This document shows, piece by piece, positions 12,610-22,010 of a DNA stretch of 64,000 nt. The stretch's first letter is position 1, and every line of letters starts with the position of its first letter. Under the pieces are notes generated by a model, which ran no database searches, was not told the origin of the DNA, and worked only from the letters and a program-made list of their open reading frames with translations. The stretch lies in NCBI GenBank assembly GCA_916613615.1, contig OU744726.1:65550987-65614986 (forward strand), read 5' to 3'. Origin of the DNA: Steromphala cineraria (taxonomy: Eukaryota; Mollusca; Gastropoda; Trochida; Trochidae). Both the position numbers and the translations under genes were made by a program.

Positions 12610-13019
12610 TCCAACTTCCTGTCGCTCAGTGATCGGTTGTGTCTCTGAGCTCTCTCGAAGTTATCTTGCCTTGTCTAAGTATAAAAGTTTGTAGACCTTA
12701 TTTCTCGATTCCTTTTTCTTTGGGGATAAGAGTACCCTTCTCTTACCTCCTGTCAACCTTCTCCAAATTGCTATTTGGAGGTGGGTTGTTGGTTTTCTGC
12801 CTGTGGGACAGGCAGGCCTCTTGGTATCGCGCGTCCCTGCTCGGGTCGTGTAGCTTGGATTGCACGTGCGCGCTCGTGCTTCTCGGTTGATAGGCAGCAC
12901 ACCCTCAGGGGTCTGACCTTTGACCCTCGCTTGGTGCGTGGGTCGATTGCGGGTAGCGTCAGCGACGTACCTTGTGACTCTACGCGTCCTCCCCGGCTGG
13001 AGTGAGTTGATTCGCACGT

Positions 13020-13835
13020 GGTTCGCGTGGCAAGTAACGGGCGTGAGTGACTATTCAGTCCTTCGTCTGGGTACGCGTTCGCTTCGCTTCGCTCTGCCTT
13101 GGTCCGTCTGGCGAGTGACTAACGGGAGTGACTGGTCCGTCCTCCGTCTCGATACGCGTTTGCTTCGCTCCGACTTGGTCCGTCTGGCGAGTGACTGACG
13201 GGAGTGACTGGTCCGTCCTCCGTCTCGGTACGCGTTTGCTTAGCTTCAAGCCAACTTGGTCCGTCTGGCGAGTGTCTGACGGGAGTGACTTGTCCGTCCT
13301 CCGTCTCGATACGCGTTTGCTTCGCTCCGACTTGGTCCGTCTGGCGAGTGACTGACGGGAGTGACTGGTCCGTCCTCCGTCTCGGTACGCGTTTGCTTCG
13401 CTTCAAGCCGACTTGGTCGGTCTGGCGAGTGTCTGACGGGAGTGACTTGTCCGTCCTCCGTCTCGATACGTGGTTGCTTCGCTCCGACTTGGTCCGTCTG
13501 GCGAGTGACTGACGGGAGTGACTGGTCCGTCTTCCGTCTCGATACGCGTTTGCTTCTCTCCGCCTTGGTCCGTCCGGCGAGTGACTGACGGGAGTGACTG
13601 GTCCGTCCTCCATCTCAGTACGAGGTTGCCTCGCTTCGAGCCGACTTGGTCCGTCTGGAGAGTGACTGACGGGAGTGACTGCTACGTCCTCCGTCTCGGT
13701 ACGATTATGCTTCGCTTCACTCCGCCTTGGTCCGTCTGGCGAGTGACTGACGGGAGTGACTGGTCTGTCCTCCATCTCGGTACGCAGTTGCTTCGCTTCG
13801 TTCCGTCTTGGTCCGTCTGGAGAGTGAAGGGGTAC
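13020..13835. repeat. Array of about 77-bp tandem repeats in the DIRS 5' region
   Basis: About ten or eleven head-to-tail copies contain GGTCCGTCTGGCGAGTGACT, GACGGGAGTGACTGGTCCGT and CCTCCGTCTCGATACGCG. Some are spaced in alternating length because of a small AAGCC insertion. Degenerate copies continue to about 14420. Long open frames on both strands here are an effect of the unit and not a gene. Confidence 0.88.
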
Positions 13836-14637
13836 CTAGAACAGCGTACTGGTGAGTGGCAGAGGTCCGTGGGACGTCCGCTCCGCCTGAGACGGACTAA
13901 CATCGCTTCGGCGAGTGAGTGCGTTCTCGGCCTTACTCCATCTCACCTTGCCACTCGGTTCGCTTCGCTACGCGCAGTGACTTGATCCGTCTGGTGATTG
14001 ACGGGTCAACCTTTGTTGTTTTACGGGCGATTGGGACCCCCGTTTGTCACGTGCCCCGCGTGGCGAGTAATGGGCATGAATGACCGGTCCGTCCTCCGTC
14101 TTGGTGCGCGTTTGCTTCGCTTCACTCCGCCTGATCTGTCTGGCGAGTGACGGAAGTAAGGGACTGGTCCGTTCTCCGTCTTAGTACCAATTGCCTTGCT
14201 TTACTCTGCCTTGGTCCGTCTGGCGAGGGACGGAAGTGAGTGACTGGTCAGTCTCAGTCTTGGGTCGAGTTCACTCCGCCTCGGGCCGTCGGGTGAGTGA
14301 CGGGTCAACGTTGGTTGGTTCACGGGCGAGTGAGACCCCCGTTCTCTCCGTCTTGCTCGGTCTACGTTCCGCCCTCACTCACCCGTGAGTGACTCTGGCG
14401 AACCAGGGTGTCGTCAGGGTATGTGTATGTGCTCACCTTGTACAGATATGTTTAATTACATCTCACTCGCACAAATAGACGTACATAGAATAATGAACCA
14501 TATATTAAGCGACCAATCGCCAAGCGATTGACGAGAGATGATAAAACACATAAAGGCTTTCTTTCTGGTTGTCTGTCTGTCTGTCAGCGACGTACCCTGG
14601 TTCTGTTGGCGATGTGGACTAAGGGAATCGGGGACAC

Positions 14638-15545
14638 ATGACCTCCTCTCCCTCTGTCGCTCTTGCACCTCCGCATGCCCCTTGCAACAGGTGTGAAGAG
14701 TGCGAGTCTCTCTCTCTGGGAGCGTTATATCTTCAGGCTTTAAGGAGGAGTGAGAGAGACGCCGTATGTGCGAAGCGTAGGGCTCGCACCCCGGGAACCT
14801 GTCGGCCTCGTCCACCATCACCTCCCCTCCGGAGGGGCCCGTCCGAGGGAATTCGAGGCGGATGAACGGGCTTCGGATTTAGACGGGGCCACGCTCGGGG
14901 GGAGTCACGGAAGCCAGTCCTCCTCCCCCTCGTCTGTCAGCTCACCAACGGTCCTCTTCGGTGCCCTCCGTCACCTCCCGCACGTCGACCCTTCGCTTGC
15001 GGAAGGAATTGATGAAAGGAAGAAGTCGGAGGACTGAGGTCCTTTCGATCAGGCGGCCTTCTCCATGCAATTGCTTACGTGAATGTTAGATGCCAGGGGG
15101 GGCCGCACCCCCGCTAGCGTACGGCAGAAGAAGACTCCCCCCTCCAGTGGGGGGTCCACTCTCGAGTCTCCTCCCTCTTCTCCTCACTCCGGCCGTAGGG
15201 TCACGCTCCACTCCCCGGAGGTCTCCCCCAGTGACACGTCCACCCCCACCGTGTCACCAGTTCACTCGGACCACCAGTTCATGGGGACGACGAACCCTCC
15301 CTTCACTCCTATCACCGGGGGAAGGAGCGGGAGCACGTCGGGTTCGGACGCGGCCGATAAGAGGGACGCGGTAGTGGAATGGGCCGGGTCTTTCTACAGT
15401 AGGTGGACGAATCCCCGTCCCCCTGCAAGTGGGCTCGTCTGGAATCCTTCTGTGAGGAGAAGGCCCCACTATGCGGAGACAGGCCTTTCCCCCTCATCGG
15501 CTGTGCGACACGGCCGGGGAAGATTTCAGCCCGTCTGCGCCGGGT
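14638..15545 (+). pseudogene. Gag-like region of the DIRS element, degraded
   Basis: Open segments at about 14750-15034 and 15083-15547 encode Ser/Pro/Thr- and Arg-rich sequence without a known domain. They lie where DIRS elements carry a gag-like protein, upstream of the reverse transcriptase. The frame changes several times. Assignment rests on position and composition only. Confidence 0.5.
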
Positions 15546-15849
15546 AGGCTTATTCCTCCCCTTGTTCTGACGGACCGTCAGCGGTCCACCATCTCAGTAG
15601 CGTCCCCCCTATCCCTCTCAATCCTCCAGTCTTGGACGAGGATTTCAGGCGGGTTGCCGCCCCCTCCGCTGATCACCTTGTCTCGGACGCCAATCTTGTC
15701 CACCTGGACAAGGAGGCCAGGTCTATCTTGGGGATGTGAACTCTGTCGTTCACGCCTGCAGGCGATGACGGCCTTCGCCAGAGAGGCAGAGATGGGGAGG
15801 GGGGCTCCGTGGCGGGAGGCCTGATGCAGGTAATGCTTTACGCGGGACG

Positions 15850-16674
15850 TATCTCGGCGGGGATCACCAACCTACGCAGGGACGGGTTCCTCAGTCAGTC
15901 CAACCTCCCTGTCGAGATTCGTAGTAATCTCCAGGCAGTCTCGGGGTCAGCCAACGCCCTCCTTGTCAGTACTGCTATTTATGAAGCGATCAGACTGGGT
16001 GATATCCCTGGATTTTCAGGACGCGTGCTTGCATATTCCCACCATTCGGGAACACCGCAAGTACCTCCGCTTCGTCCTGGGGGCAAAAGGGGGCGCCACT
16101 TCCAGTGGAACGTGCTCCCGTTCGGGATATCGTCCGCTCCGTGGGTTTCACCAGAGTGACCCAGCCGGTTGTCCAACTACTTCACCATCACGACGTACAG
16201 TTCCTGGACCTGGACGATGGGGTCAATTACCACCACTCTCCCGCAGTCCGCGGCTGGGGCTGAGGCCTCGTTTGGGGTTTCCCAACCCTCATGTCAGCGA
16301 GGAAGTGTGCAGACACGCATTCCCGCTGCCCCAGCGGCTCGTCCCTCTCCTAGCCTGGTGGAGGGTGCAGGCCAACGTGTTCTCAGGCGTTCCACTCAGA
16401 CCTCCCGCGGCGACTGCCCATCTCTTTGTGGTACATCCACGCAGGGTTGGGGCGCCCTCCTTGGAAGGGAACAGACGGCTGGGCTGAGGTTGTCGGCCCA
16501 GCGCACGCGCCACATCAACGAGCTGGAGATGGAAGCTATCAGGCTGGTAATCTCTCACTTGTCCGCTCTGCTGTTGGGCCAAGTGCTTCTAGTGCACTCG
16601 GACAGCTCGACAGCGGCTTGGGGGCACCAGCTGTCAGTCTATGTGTCTCCCGTCCCCGATCCCGAGTCGTGGGG
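15850..16674 (+). pseudogene. DIRS reverse transcriptase / RNase H, 5' half, broken
   Basis: Reverse transcriptase pieces in shifting frames include SLDFQDACLHIPTIREHRKY near 16005, RHFQWNVLPFGISSAPW near 16100, and a degraded catalytic LDLDDG near 16205 where YLDDG is expected. RNase H follows with INELEMEAIRL near 16520 and VHSDSSTAAW near 16590. The frame runs into the Polinton at 16675 and resumes at 31903. Several frameshifts precede the insertion point, so the element was probably already inactive. Confidence 0.85.
16669..16674. other. Left target-site duplication of the Polinton
   Basis: GTGGGG immediately precedes the terminal repeat and is repeated exactly at 31897-31902. Six bp is the known Polinton duplication size. 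Confidence 0.93.
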
Positions 16675-17122
16675 AGTAGTATAGAAGGTGGACGCAGACA
16701 GGGTGTATGCAATGTGCAATGTGCAATGTCTGAAACCGGAAATGATGTAAATAGATGGATGACGTCATAAGGCAGATATATACTGATGAGATTATGACAT
16801 CACATGTTTTGATTAAAATGTTCATAATGCAATGACTTTGCAAGACGATAAATGTGATAAAATATTACTATTATTTTATGAAGTGAATGAAACAAATGAA
16901 TTCATAGATTGTATTAATTATATCAGTGGTCATTAATCTGAAAACAAAAATATAGCACAAGATTAGAATTACATTTATGTAAAGGCTATGAAGATTTATT
17001 TAGCAGGTAAAAGGAGACTAAAGTCAATTCAAAGTATACTAGATAATGTGCACCTGTCCATTCACGTGACCCCGAGTGTGTAAACCGTACGTGACTTAGC
17101 TAAAGTGTGAGGACGAAACAAT
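16675..17122 (+). repeat. Polinton left terminal inverted repeat
   Basis: It starts AGTAGTATAGAAGGTGGACG, with the family-typical 5' AG, and includes a triple GCAATGT repeat at about 16708-16728. It pairs with 31449-31896; only a handful of differences are visible, mostly at the inner end. Confidence 0.94.
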
Positions 17123-17260
17123 GGAAGGTGTGACTTGGAAAAGCTGACAATGCCTCTTTGTGATACCTTAAAGTTATTATTAACTATTACCTATGTATAT
17201 AAATATGAGTAAATATCCATTGTTAATCCACCAATCATTCGCTAATGTTTTAAACACATT

Positions 17261-17290
17261 TATCACGTGACTGTTATATATCACGTGATA
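17261..17290 (+). promoter_or_regulatory. TATA box within paired CACGTG motifs
   Basis: TATCACGTGA, CTGTTATATA and TCACGTGATA together form a near-palindrome placing a TATATA element between two E-box-like CACGTG sites, about 100 bp before the ATG at 17377. It is a probable promoter of the leftmost Polinton gene. Confidence 0.6.
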
Positions 17291-17376
17291 AGAAGCAGTA
17301 TTCGACCCTTCATTTCTACGTCACAGCTCATTCACAGCCGAGACATCAATTGGCGCCTAACCATACACTGACAAAC

Positions 17377-17982
17377 ATGGCTAGTGATAATATGACCTTC
17401 TACACTTGGAAGTATGTACAACCCGAATCTGATCATATCAGTGAAACAACTGTTGTGGAATCCTCCCGATGGTTTCAACAAAGAGAAAGATGTGCCCAAG
17501 ATGCCGAGAAGAAGGTGCCCAATGCGGATGATACCCTCAAACGAGTCATCACAAAGAAGACTAAATCAAACTTGGGGGATAATTTGACTGTAAAAGTCAC
17601 GGAGCATGTGTCATCCTTACTGACTCTGTGTTACACCCTTGAACTCTGCAGAATGATTAAACATCTCAGTGTTGAGTTGTGCTTCGGGTGCCTTTTCGAA
17701 CAGACCGAAAGCCAGTATCATACCTGTCAGGACCTGTACAAGAGAGAGAAACTGGAGCAATATATGAAGACGGCTTTGGACGAGGTGAATGACGACCGCG
17801 TGATAGACCAATGGGCTCAACTGATTCGTGATGATCCCGACTTGCCTAACCTAGCACCCCTGACTGTGTGCCAGTATCGCTGTAAAGACTTTATAGATAA
17901 CCACTTTAAAACAGATGATTGGATAAAGAACATTGCAGATCGTGTGTTTAAAATGTTATATTTAGACAGATCATTTCGCTAG
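17377..17982 (+). CDS. Polinton protein of unknown function with Cys/His motif
   Basis: 201 residues from the first ATG; upstream in-frame triplets hold only a non-ATG start. No domain is recognised with confidence. The centre has ELCFGC, then about ten residues, then YHTC (C-x2-C...H-x-C), which could bind zinc. The N-terminal half is charged and the C-terminus hydrophobic-basic. AATAAA at 18022-18027 follows the stop, so the gene probably makes its own short transcript from the TATA element at 17274. It is the outermost plus-strand gene, next to the terminal repeat. A structural or regulatory role would be a guess. Confidence 0.75.
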   Translation: MASDNMTFYTWKYVQPESDHISETTVVESSRWFQQRERCAQDAEKKVPNADDTLKRVITKKTKSNLGDNLTVKVTEHVSSLLTLCYTLELCRMIKHLSVELCFGCLFEQTESQYHTCQDLYKREKLEQYMKTALDEVNDDRVIDQWAQLIRDDPDLPNLAPLTVCQYRCKDFIDNHFKTDDWIKNIADRVFKMLYLDRSFR

Positions 17983-18071
17983 AAATGCATGATTTATACT
18001 CGCCTTACATTATTCGTTTGCAATAAAGCATGTTTTTTCGAGATTTTATGTTTTCAGTGTTGTCCATGATA

Positions 18072-18079
18072 TATATAAG
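18072..18079 (+). promoter_or_regulatory. TATA box before the integrase cluster
   Basis: TATATAAG lies 52 bp upstream of the integrase ATG at 18131 and downstream of the previous gene's poly(A) signal. Similar boxes precede 22011 (GATATAAAG, 21945-21953) and 23260 (TATAAATA, 23156-23163). Confidence 0.6.
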
Positions 18080-18130
18080 AGGGCTGAGAGTTAGAGAGCT
18101 CTCATAGGGTGGGGTGTAAAGCATAGAAGC

Positions 18131-19234
18131 ATGTCATCTCAGACTAGCTCCGGGAAAGCACTTGAGAGTGTCTATTTTGACCCAAGGTCGGCCGGCAGTT
18201 ACTTTTCCCCTGCAAAATTTCGAGAGAATTTAAAACGACGTGACGGAGATGTCCCATCGCTTTCTAAGGTAAAAGCCGAGTTGTCTAAGCACGACGCCTA
18301 TACACTCCATAAACCTGTCAGACGTAGATTTCCACGTCTAAGGGTCATTGTCAATGCTATAGATCAGCAATGGGACATGGATTTGATGGACATGAGTCGC
18401 TATGCTAAAGCCAACGACGGGGTACGCTATATTCTCATTGCCATTGATATACTGTCTCGCTATCTATGGGTCGCCCCTTTAAAAAACAAGAAACCCGAGT
18501 CTGTGGTCGAGGGACTGAAAGCTATAATAACTCAGGGACGAAGCCCTCAATACATCAGAGTGGATAAAGGCACAGAATTTAAAGGGGCTTTTGGCAATTA
18601 TACAGAGAAACACTCTATCAAAGTATTCGTCTCGCAGAACGAAGACATTAAAGCCAATTATGCAGAGAGAGTCATACGAACTTTGAGGGGTCTTATAGCC
18701 AAGTACTTGACCCATAAGAATAGTGAGAGGTACATCGACGTGTTATCCGATTTGGTATACAACTACAACCATACCCTACATCGAAGTTTAGGCAAATGGG
18801 CCCCTGCGGAGGTGAACAAGCGAAATCAAGTTCAAGTGTGGAATCATTTATACATGAAACCATTCAAAGGAATGTCGAGAAAGGCATTTAAGTATAAAGT
18901 GGGTGACATCGTTAGAATAAGTTATTTGAGAAAACCCTTTGCCAAGGAACACAACTTACGCTGGACGGAAGAGTTATTCAAAATTGCTTCGCGGTCGAGA
19001 CAACAAGGACTACCCCTGTATAGATTGATGGACTTTCACGATGAGCTCTTAAAGGGACGTTTCTACGAACAGGAACTACAGCGTGTTGTTAAAGACCTTG
19101 ACGCTGCATGGGACATTGAGAAGGTGGTCAAGAAAAAGAAGGAAAAAGGAAAAGTCTATTATCTGGTGAGGTGGGCAGGGTGGCCTTCTAGTTTTGATTC
19201 TTGGGTGGACGAGAGCCAAGTGAAAGATAAGTGA
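18131..19234 (+). CDS. Polinton integrase, retroviral type, with chromodomain
   Basis: 367 residues. The RNase H-fold core carries the catalytic triad in its expected settings: D84 in WDMDLMDMS, D145 in YIRVDKGTEF and E179 in NYAERVIRTLR. An SH3-like region rich in YKVGDIVRIS follows. The last 44 residues form a chromodomain, with the aromatic-rich YYLVRWAGWP and DSWVDE typical of the fold. The protein inserts element DNA into chromosomes with 6-bp staggered cuts, matching the observed duplication. The chromodomain may target modified histones. The frame is fully open. The stop lies 14 bp before the next gene's ATG. Confidence 0.95.
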   Translation: MSSQTSSGKALESVYFDPRSAGSYFSPAKFRENLKRRDGDVPSLSKVKAELSKHDAYTLHKPVRRRFPRLRVIVNAIDQQWDMDLMDMSRYAKANDGVRYILIAIDILSRYLWVAPLKNKKPESVVEGLKAIITQGRSPQYIRVDKGTEFKGAFGNYTEKHSIKVFVSQNEDIKANYAERVIRTLRGLIAKYLTHKNSERYIDVLSDLVYNYNHTLHRSLGKWAPAEVNKRNQVQVWNHLYMKPFKGMSRKAFKYKVGDIVRISYLRKPFAKEHNLRWTEELFKIASRSRQQGLPLYRLMDFHDELLKGRFYEQELQRVVKDLDAAWDIEKVVKKKKEKGKVYYLVRWAGWPSSFDSWVDESQVKDK

Positions 19235-19248
19235 TTCTGTCAGTCATC

Positions 19249-19677
19249 ATGGATAAGTACATCGTGTTCAATAACCTAGACTCCAAGAAGGACTACTATG
19301 CGAGTAACACACCCTATCGATTCCGCGTGAAACTGTCTCAACGTTTAAAACTAGAAGGAGTTTGGATGGTGGCTCTATTAGAATTGAAACTGGGTAAAGT
19401 AGAGACAAAAAATATCAATGATACGACTATTGACGTGTTGTGCAGTCTGTGTGATAGCTCACACGTGGGTCAAAACTACCTTCCCTTACTGAGACGTATC
19501 GATTTGAGAGATGGGCCTAATTATTACTTTCACCAGCCTTGGTATCTCCCCGTCATAGTGAAAGACACGTCGGAAATCGAGGTGTATATAAAGTGTGCGG
19601 AAGGCACACCCCACTCATTTCTGAAAGAGTCTGTGAACGTGTCACTGCTGTTGCGACAGTATCCCTTTCTGAGTTAA
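19249..19677 (+). CDS. Polinton minor capsid protein, penton-like
   Basis: 142 residues from the first ATG. By position between integrase and major capsid gene and by its beta-rich pattern (LEGVWMVALLEL near residue 35, a C-terminal SVNVSLLLRQYP strand), it matches the single jelly-roll minor capsid protein of Polintons and adintoviruses. That protein is expected at the five-fold vertices of the particle. No catalytic motif is expected. The frame is open. Identification rests on context and pattern, so a sensitive profile or structure comparison would settle it. Confidence 0.75.
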   Translation: MDKYIVFNNLDSKKDYYASNTPYRFRVKLSQRLKLEGVWMVALLELKLGKVETKNINDTTIDVLCSLCDSSHVGQNYLPLLRRIDLRDGPNYYFHQPWYLPVIVKDTSEIEVYIKCAEGTPHSFLKESVNVSLLLRQYPFLS

Positions 19678-19695
19678 AGACATAAATAAGTGGCC

Positions 19696-20027
19696 ATGGA
19701 GAGGAGACTTTACATTCCGGATACCAAGAAGTTTATGGACTTTTTTGAACATAGAAGTAAGAAAGGAGCAAAACTGGTGCTTCGAAAGGACAGCACAATA
19801 GTCAGGACTCGAAACCAAACATCACTTTGACGTCCCCCAATCAGAACGTTGTTCAAAGGGCGGAGCTATCCCAGAAGCGAACTAAGGCTATAAAACGCAA
19901 AGCGGGGGACAAGATTGTCACTTCGAAGAAAGTACGTCGCGAGGGACAGAGCTCTACCTCCAAACGATCCTTTCTCGAGTTTAAGAATACCCCTGTCATC
20001 GACCCGAGAGATATCTGGCAAAAGTAA
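19696..20027 (+). pseudogene. Small basic protein gene between capsid genes, frame-disrupted
   Basis: An ATG at 19696 opens a 44-residue frame ending in TGA at 19828-19830. The -1 frame is open across the same region and runs on to TAA at 20025-20027, two bp before the hexon ATG. The second part has no ATG of its own near its beginning and encodes very basic sequence (KRTKAIKRKAG, SKKVRRE). The simplest reading is one Lys/Arg-rich protein of about 110 residues broken by an indel; a programmed frame change or an assembly error are alternatives. Basic proteins at this place might bind packaged DNA, but this is inference. No joined product is given. Confidence 0.6.
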
Positions 20028-20029
20028 TC

Positions 20030-21340
20030 ATGTCTATACTGAGCGAGAAAGAATTTACGGAAGCCCTCCCCAACAGCTTAGATTTATTTGAGTTACCTCC
20101 CTATCAAACGAGCATTGTACAACATTATTACGAGAATGTGAGACCTCTGTCGGTGATCACAGACTCCAGTCCCGTGGAATTTCACGTCCCCAATGGTGGG
20201 AAGGATTACATCGACCTGAGTAAGACGCGACTTCACGTTAAACTAAAAGTCACCCACGCGGACAAAACACCCTTGGTGGATAAAGAGAAAGTGGGACCGG
20301 TCAACCTCACCTTGCAAAGCTTGTGGAGTCAGGTGAGCGTCTACCTGCAGGGACAACAGGTCAGCTCCAGCAATGCGGGGTACCCCTACAAAGCGTTGAT
20401 GGAAACAGAGTTGGACTACGGGACGGACGCCAAGGGCAGTCAACTCACCAGTCAGCTCTATTACAAAGATTCGGGAGACACGGTTGACGAGTTTAACTCT
20501 GGCGATCCCCTCGGAGGCGGGAACGACGGACTCATCAACCGAGGCAGCTTTATCACCCTCAGCAAATCCCTGACCATGTCCGGACCTCTCATGGAAGACG
20601 TGTTCCGCTTCAATCGACATTTGGTCAACGGAGTGGACATCGGAGTCAAATTGTTCCGCTCCAACACGACCTTTGTCTTGATGTCCGACGAAACGGGTAA
20701 AGAGTACGCCATCGACCTGCAAGACGTCTATCTGAAAGTGTGTAAACTGAAAATCAACGACTCGCTCATCCTGGCTCAAAACGAAAGATTCAAGCATGCA
20801 AACGCCTTGTATCCATTCGAGAGGTCCATCGTCAAGATGGTATCGGTAGCCTCCTCCAGTCTGAGTTTCAACTGGGACGCCATGTTTCAAGACGAAGTCC
20901 CCAGTCGTCTAGTGGTGGGCATGGTGAGATCAGACGGGGTGAACGGATCTTACACAGTCAATCCCTTCTGTTTCGAAGGAGACATAATCAAAAGCATGGG
21001 ACTGTACCTGAACGGGACCACAGTACCTGGGAGACCGCTGGAGACGGTCGACGTGGAGGCCTACAACAGTCTGTTCGAGTGGAATAATGAATGGGGTAAA
21101 GACAAGGGTTTGAACTTGGACCGCACCGACTTTAAGATAGGACACGCTCTGTACGTCTTTAACCTGCAAGCCATCGGAGGAAACAACAGAGAAGACTATC
21201 TGAACCTGGTCAAGTCGGGAAACCTGCGTCTGGAAATTCAGTTTAGCAAGGCACTTACCCACACCTTTAACGTCATCGCTCTAGCCAAGTTCCCGGCTCT
21301 CATCGAAATTGATCAAGCCCGCAACGTGTTTCTAAAGTAA
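20030..21340 (+). CDS. Polinton major capsid protein, hexon-like double jelly roll
   Basis: 436 residues, the usual size for the group. The protein belongs to the family often annotated in invertebrates as F54H12.2-like, now recognised as the Polinton/adintovirus major capsid protein. Visible traits are an N-terminal VEFHVPNGGKDYIDLSKTRL strand pair, LWSQVSVYLQG, a long loop with GGGNDGLINRG, and a C-terminal LRLEIQFSKAL strand. Trimers of such double jelly-roll proteins would form hexagonal capsomers. The frame is intact. It starts 2 bp after the upstream small gene and ends 6 bp before the protease ATG. Confidence 0.87.
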   Translation: MSILSEKEFTEALPNSLDLFELPPYQTSIVQHYYENVRPLSVITDSSPVEFHVPNGGKDYIDLSKTRLHVKLKVTHADKTPLVDKEKVGPVNLTLQSLWSQVSVYLQGQQVSSSNAGYPYKALMETELDYGTDAKGSQLTSQLYYKDSGDTVDEFNSGDPLGGGNDGLINRGSFITLSKSLTMSGPLMEDVFRFNRHLVNGVDIGVKLFRSNTTFVLMSDETGKEYAIDLQDVYLKVCKLKINDSLILAQNERFKHANALYPFERSIVKMVSVASSSLSFNWDAMFQDEVPSRLVVGMVRSDGVNGSYTVNPFCFEGDIIKSMGLYLNGTTVPGRPLETVDVEAYNSLFEWNNEWGKDKGLNLDRTDFKIGHALYVFNLQAIGGNNREDYLNLVKSGNLRLEIQFSKALTHTFNVIALAKFPALIEIDQARNVFLK

Positions 21341-21346
21341 AAGATA

Positions 21347-21838
21347 ATGAACACACGGCAAATACAATGCGCCATCCGCAGCGACCCGAGTCTACGTAGT
21401 CGCATGACTGGCGTGTATGCAAGAGATACCTTAGTCGGCATTGCTTCACCTCCCCCTGGAAGACCCTGGGGATGCGTGGTAAACACGGACAAAGCCTCGG
21501 GCAAGGGTCAGCACTGGGTAGCCTTCTATTATGACGGGAGTGGAGTCGGCGAGTTTTTCGATAGCTATGGACAGAAACCCGGCTATTATCATAAAGAATT
21601 TGTACATTTTTTACAGAAACACTCTTGTGGATATCAATATAATAAGACTGTTTTACAACAATCTACTTCCAACGCTTGTGGTTTCTATTGTCTATTTCAT
21701 GCATTACAAAAATGTAAAAACAATGCCATTTTACGAGATATCATACAACTGTTTGGTGGTGATAAACGATGTAATGACGTCTATGTCACGCAATTTATAT
21801 GTCATTATTTCAAATATTGTTTTAAATGTGTAAGATGA
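21347..21838 (+). CDS. Adenain-like cysteine protease
   Basis: 163 residues. The catalytic set is readable: H56 in GQHWVAFYYD, D72 in FFDSYGQ, Q104/Q105 in TVLQQSTSNAC and the nucleophile C111 in ACGFYCLFH. The order His-Asp/Glu-Gln-Cys and the DSYG motif are those of the adenovirus protease / Ulp1 (C5/C48) fold, and Polintons carry it to process capsid and core proteins. It is Cys-rich at the C-terminus. It follows the hexon gene by 6 bp, and AATAAA at 21893-21898 closes the cluster. Confidence 0.93.
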   Translation: MNTRQIQCAIRSDPSLRSRMTGVYARDTLVGIASPPPGRPWGCVVNTDKASGKGQHWVAFYYDGSGVGEFFDSYGQKPGYYHKEFVHFLQKHSCGYQYNKTVLQQSTSNACGFYCLFHALQKCKNNAILRDIIQLFGGDKRCNDVYVTQFICHYFKYCFKCVR

Positions 21839-22010
21839 TTAATGGGCTTGTATCTTCTATATGTATTTTGTATATGTATACTATGATTTTGTAATAAAAT
21901 TGGGGAAAGGACTCTATTGACTTTTGTTGTCTATGGTAATGCATGATATAAAGATTGAAGTAACAAGAATACATACCTCAGTCTAGAGTGTGCCACCAGT
22001 CGAGCAAGAC

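Noticed and set aside
13119..13775. Long repetitive open frame (218 codons, minus) and matching plus-strand frames
   Set aside because: They come from the 77-bp tandem unit; the residues only repeat the unit and no start, domain or codon signal supports a gene.
20243..20890. Antisense 215-codon frame within the hexon gene
   Set aside because: Shadow of the real gene on the other strand; no domain and no promoter.
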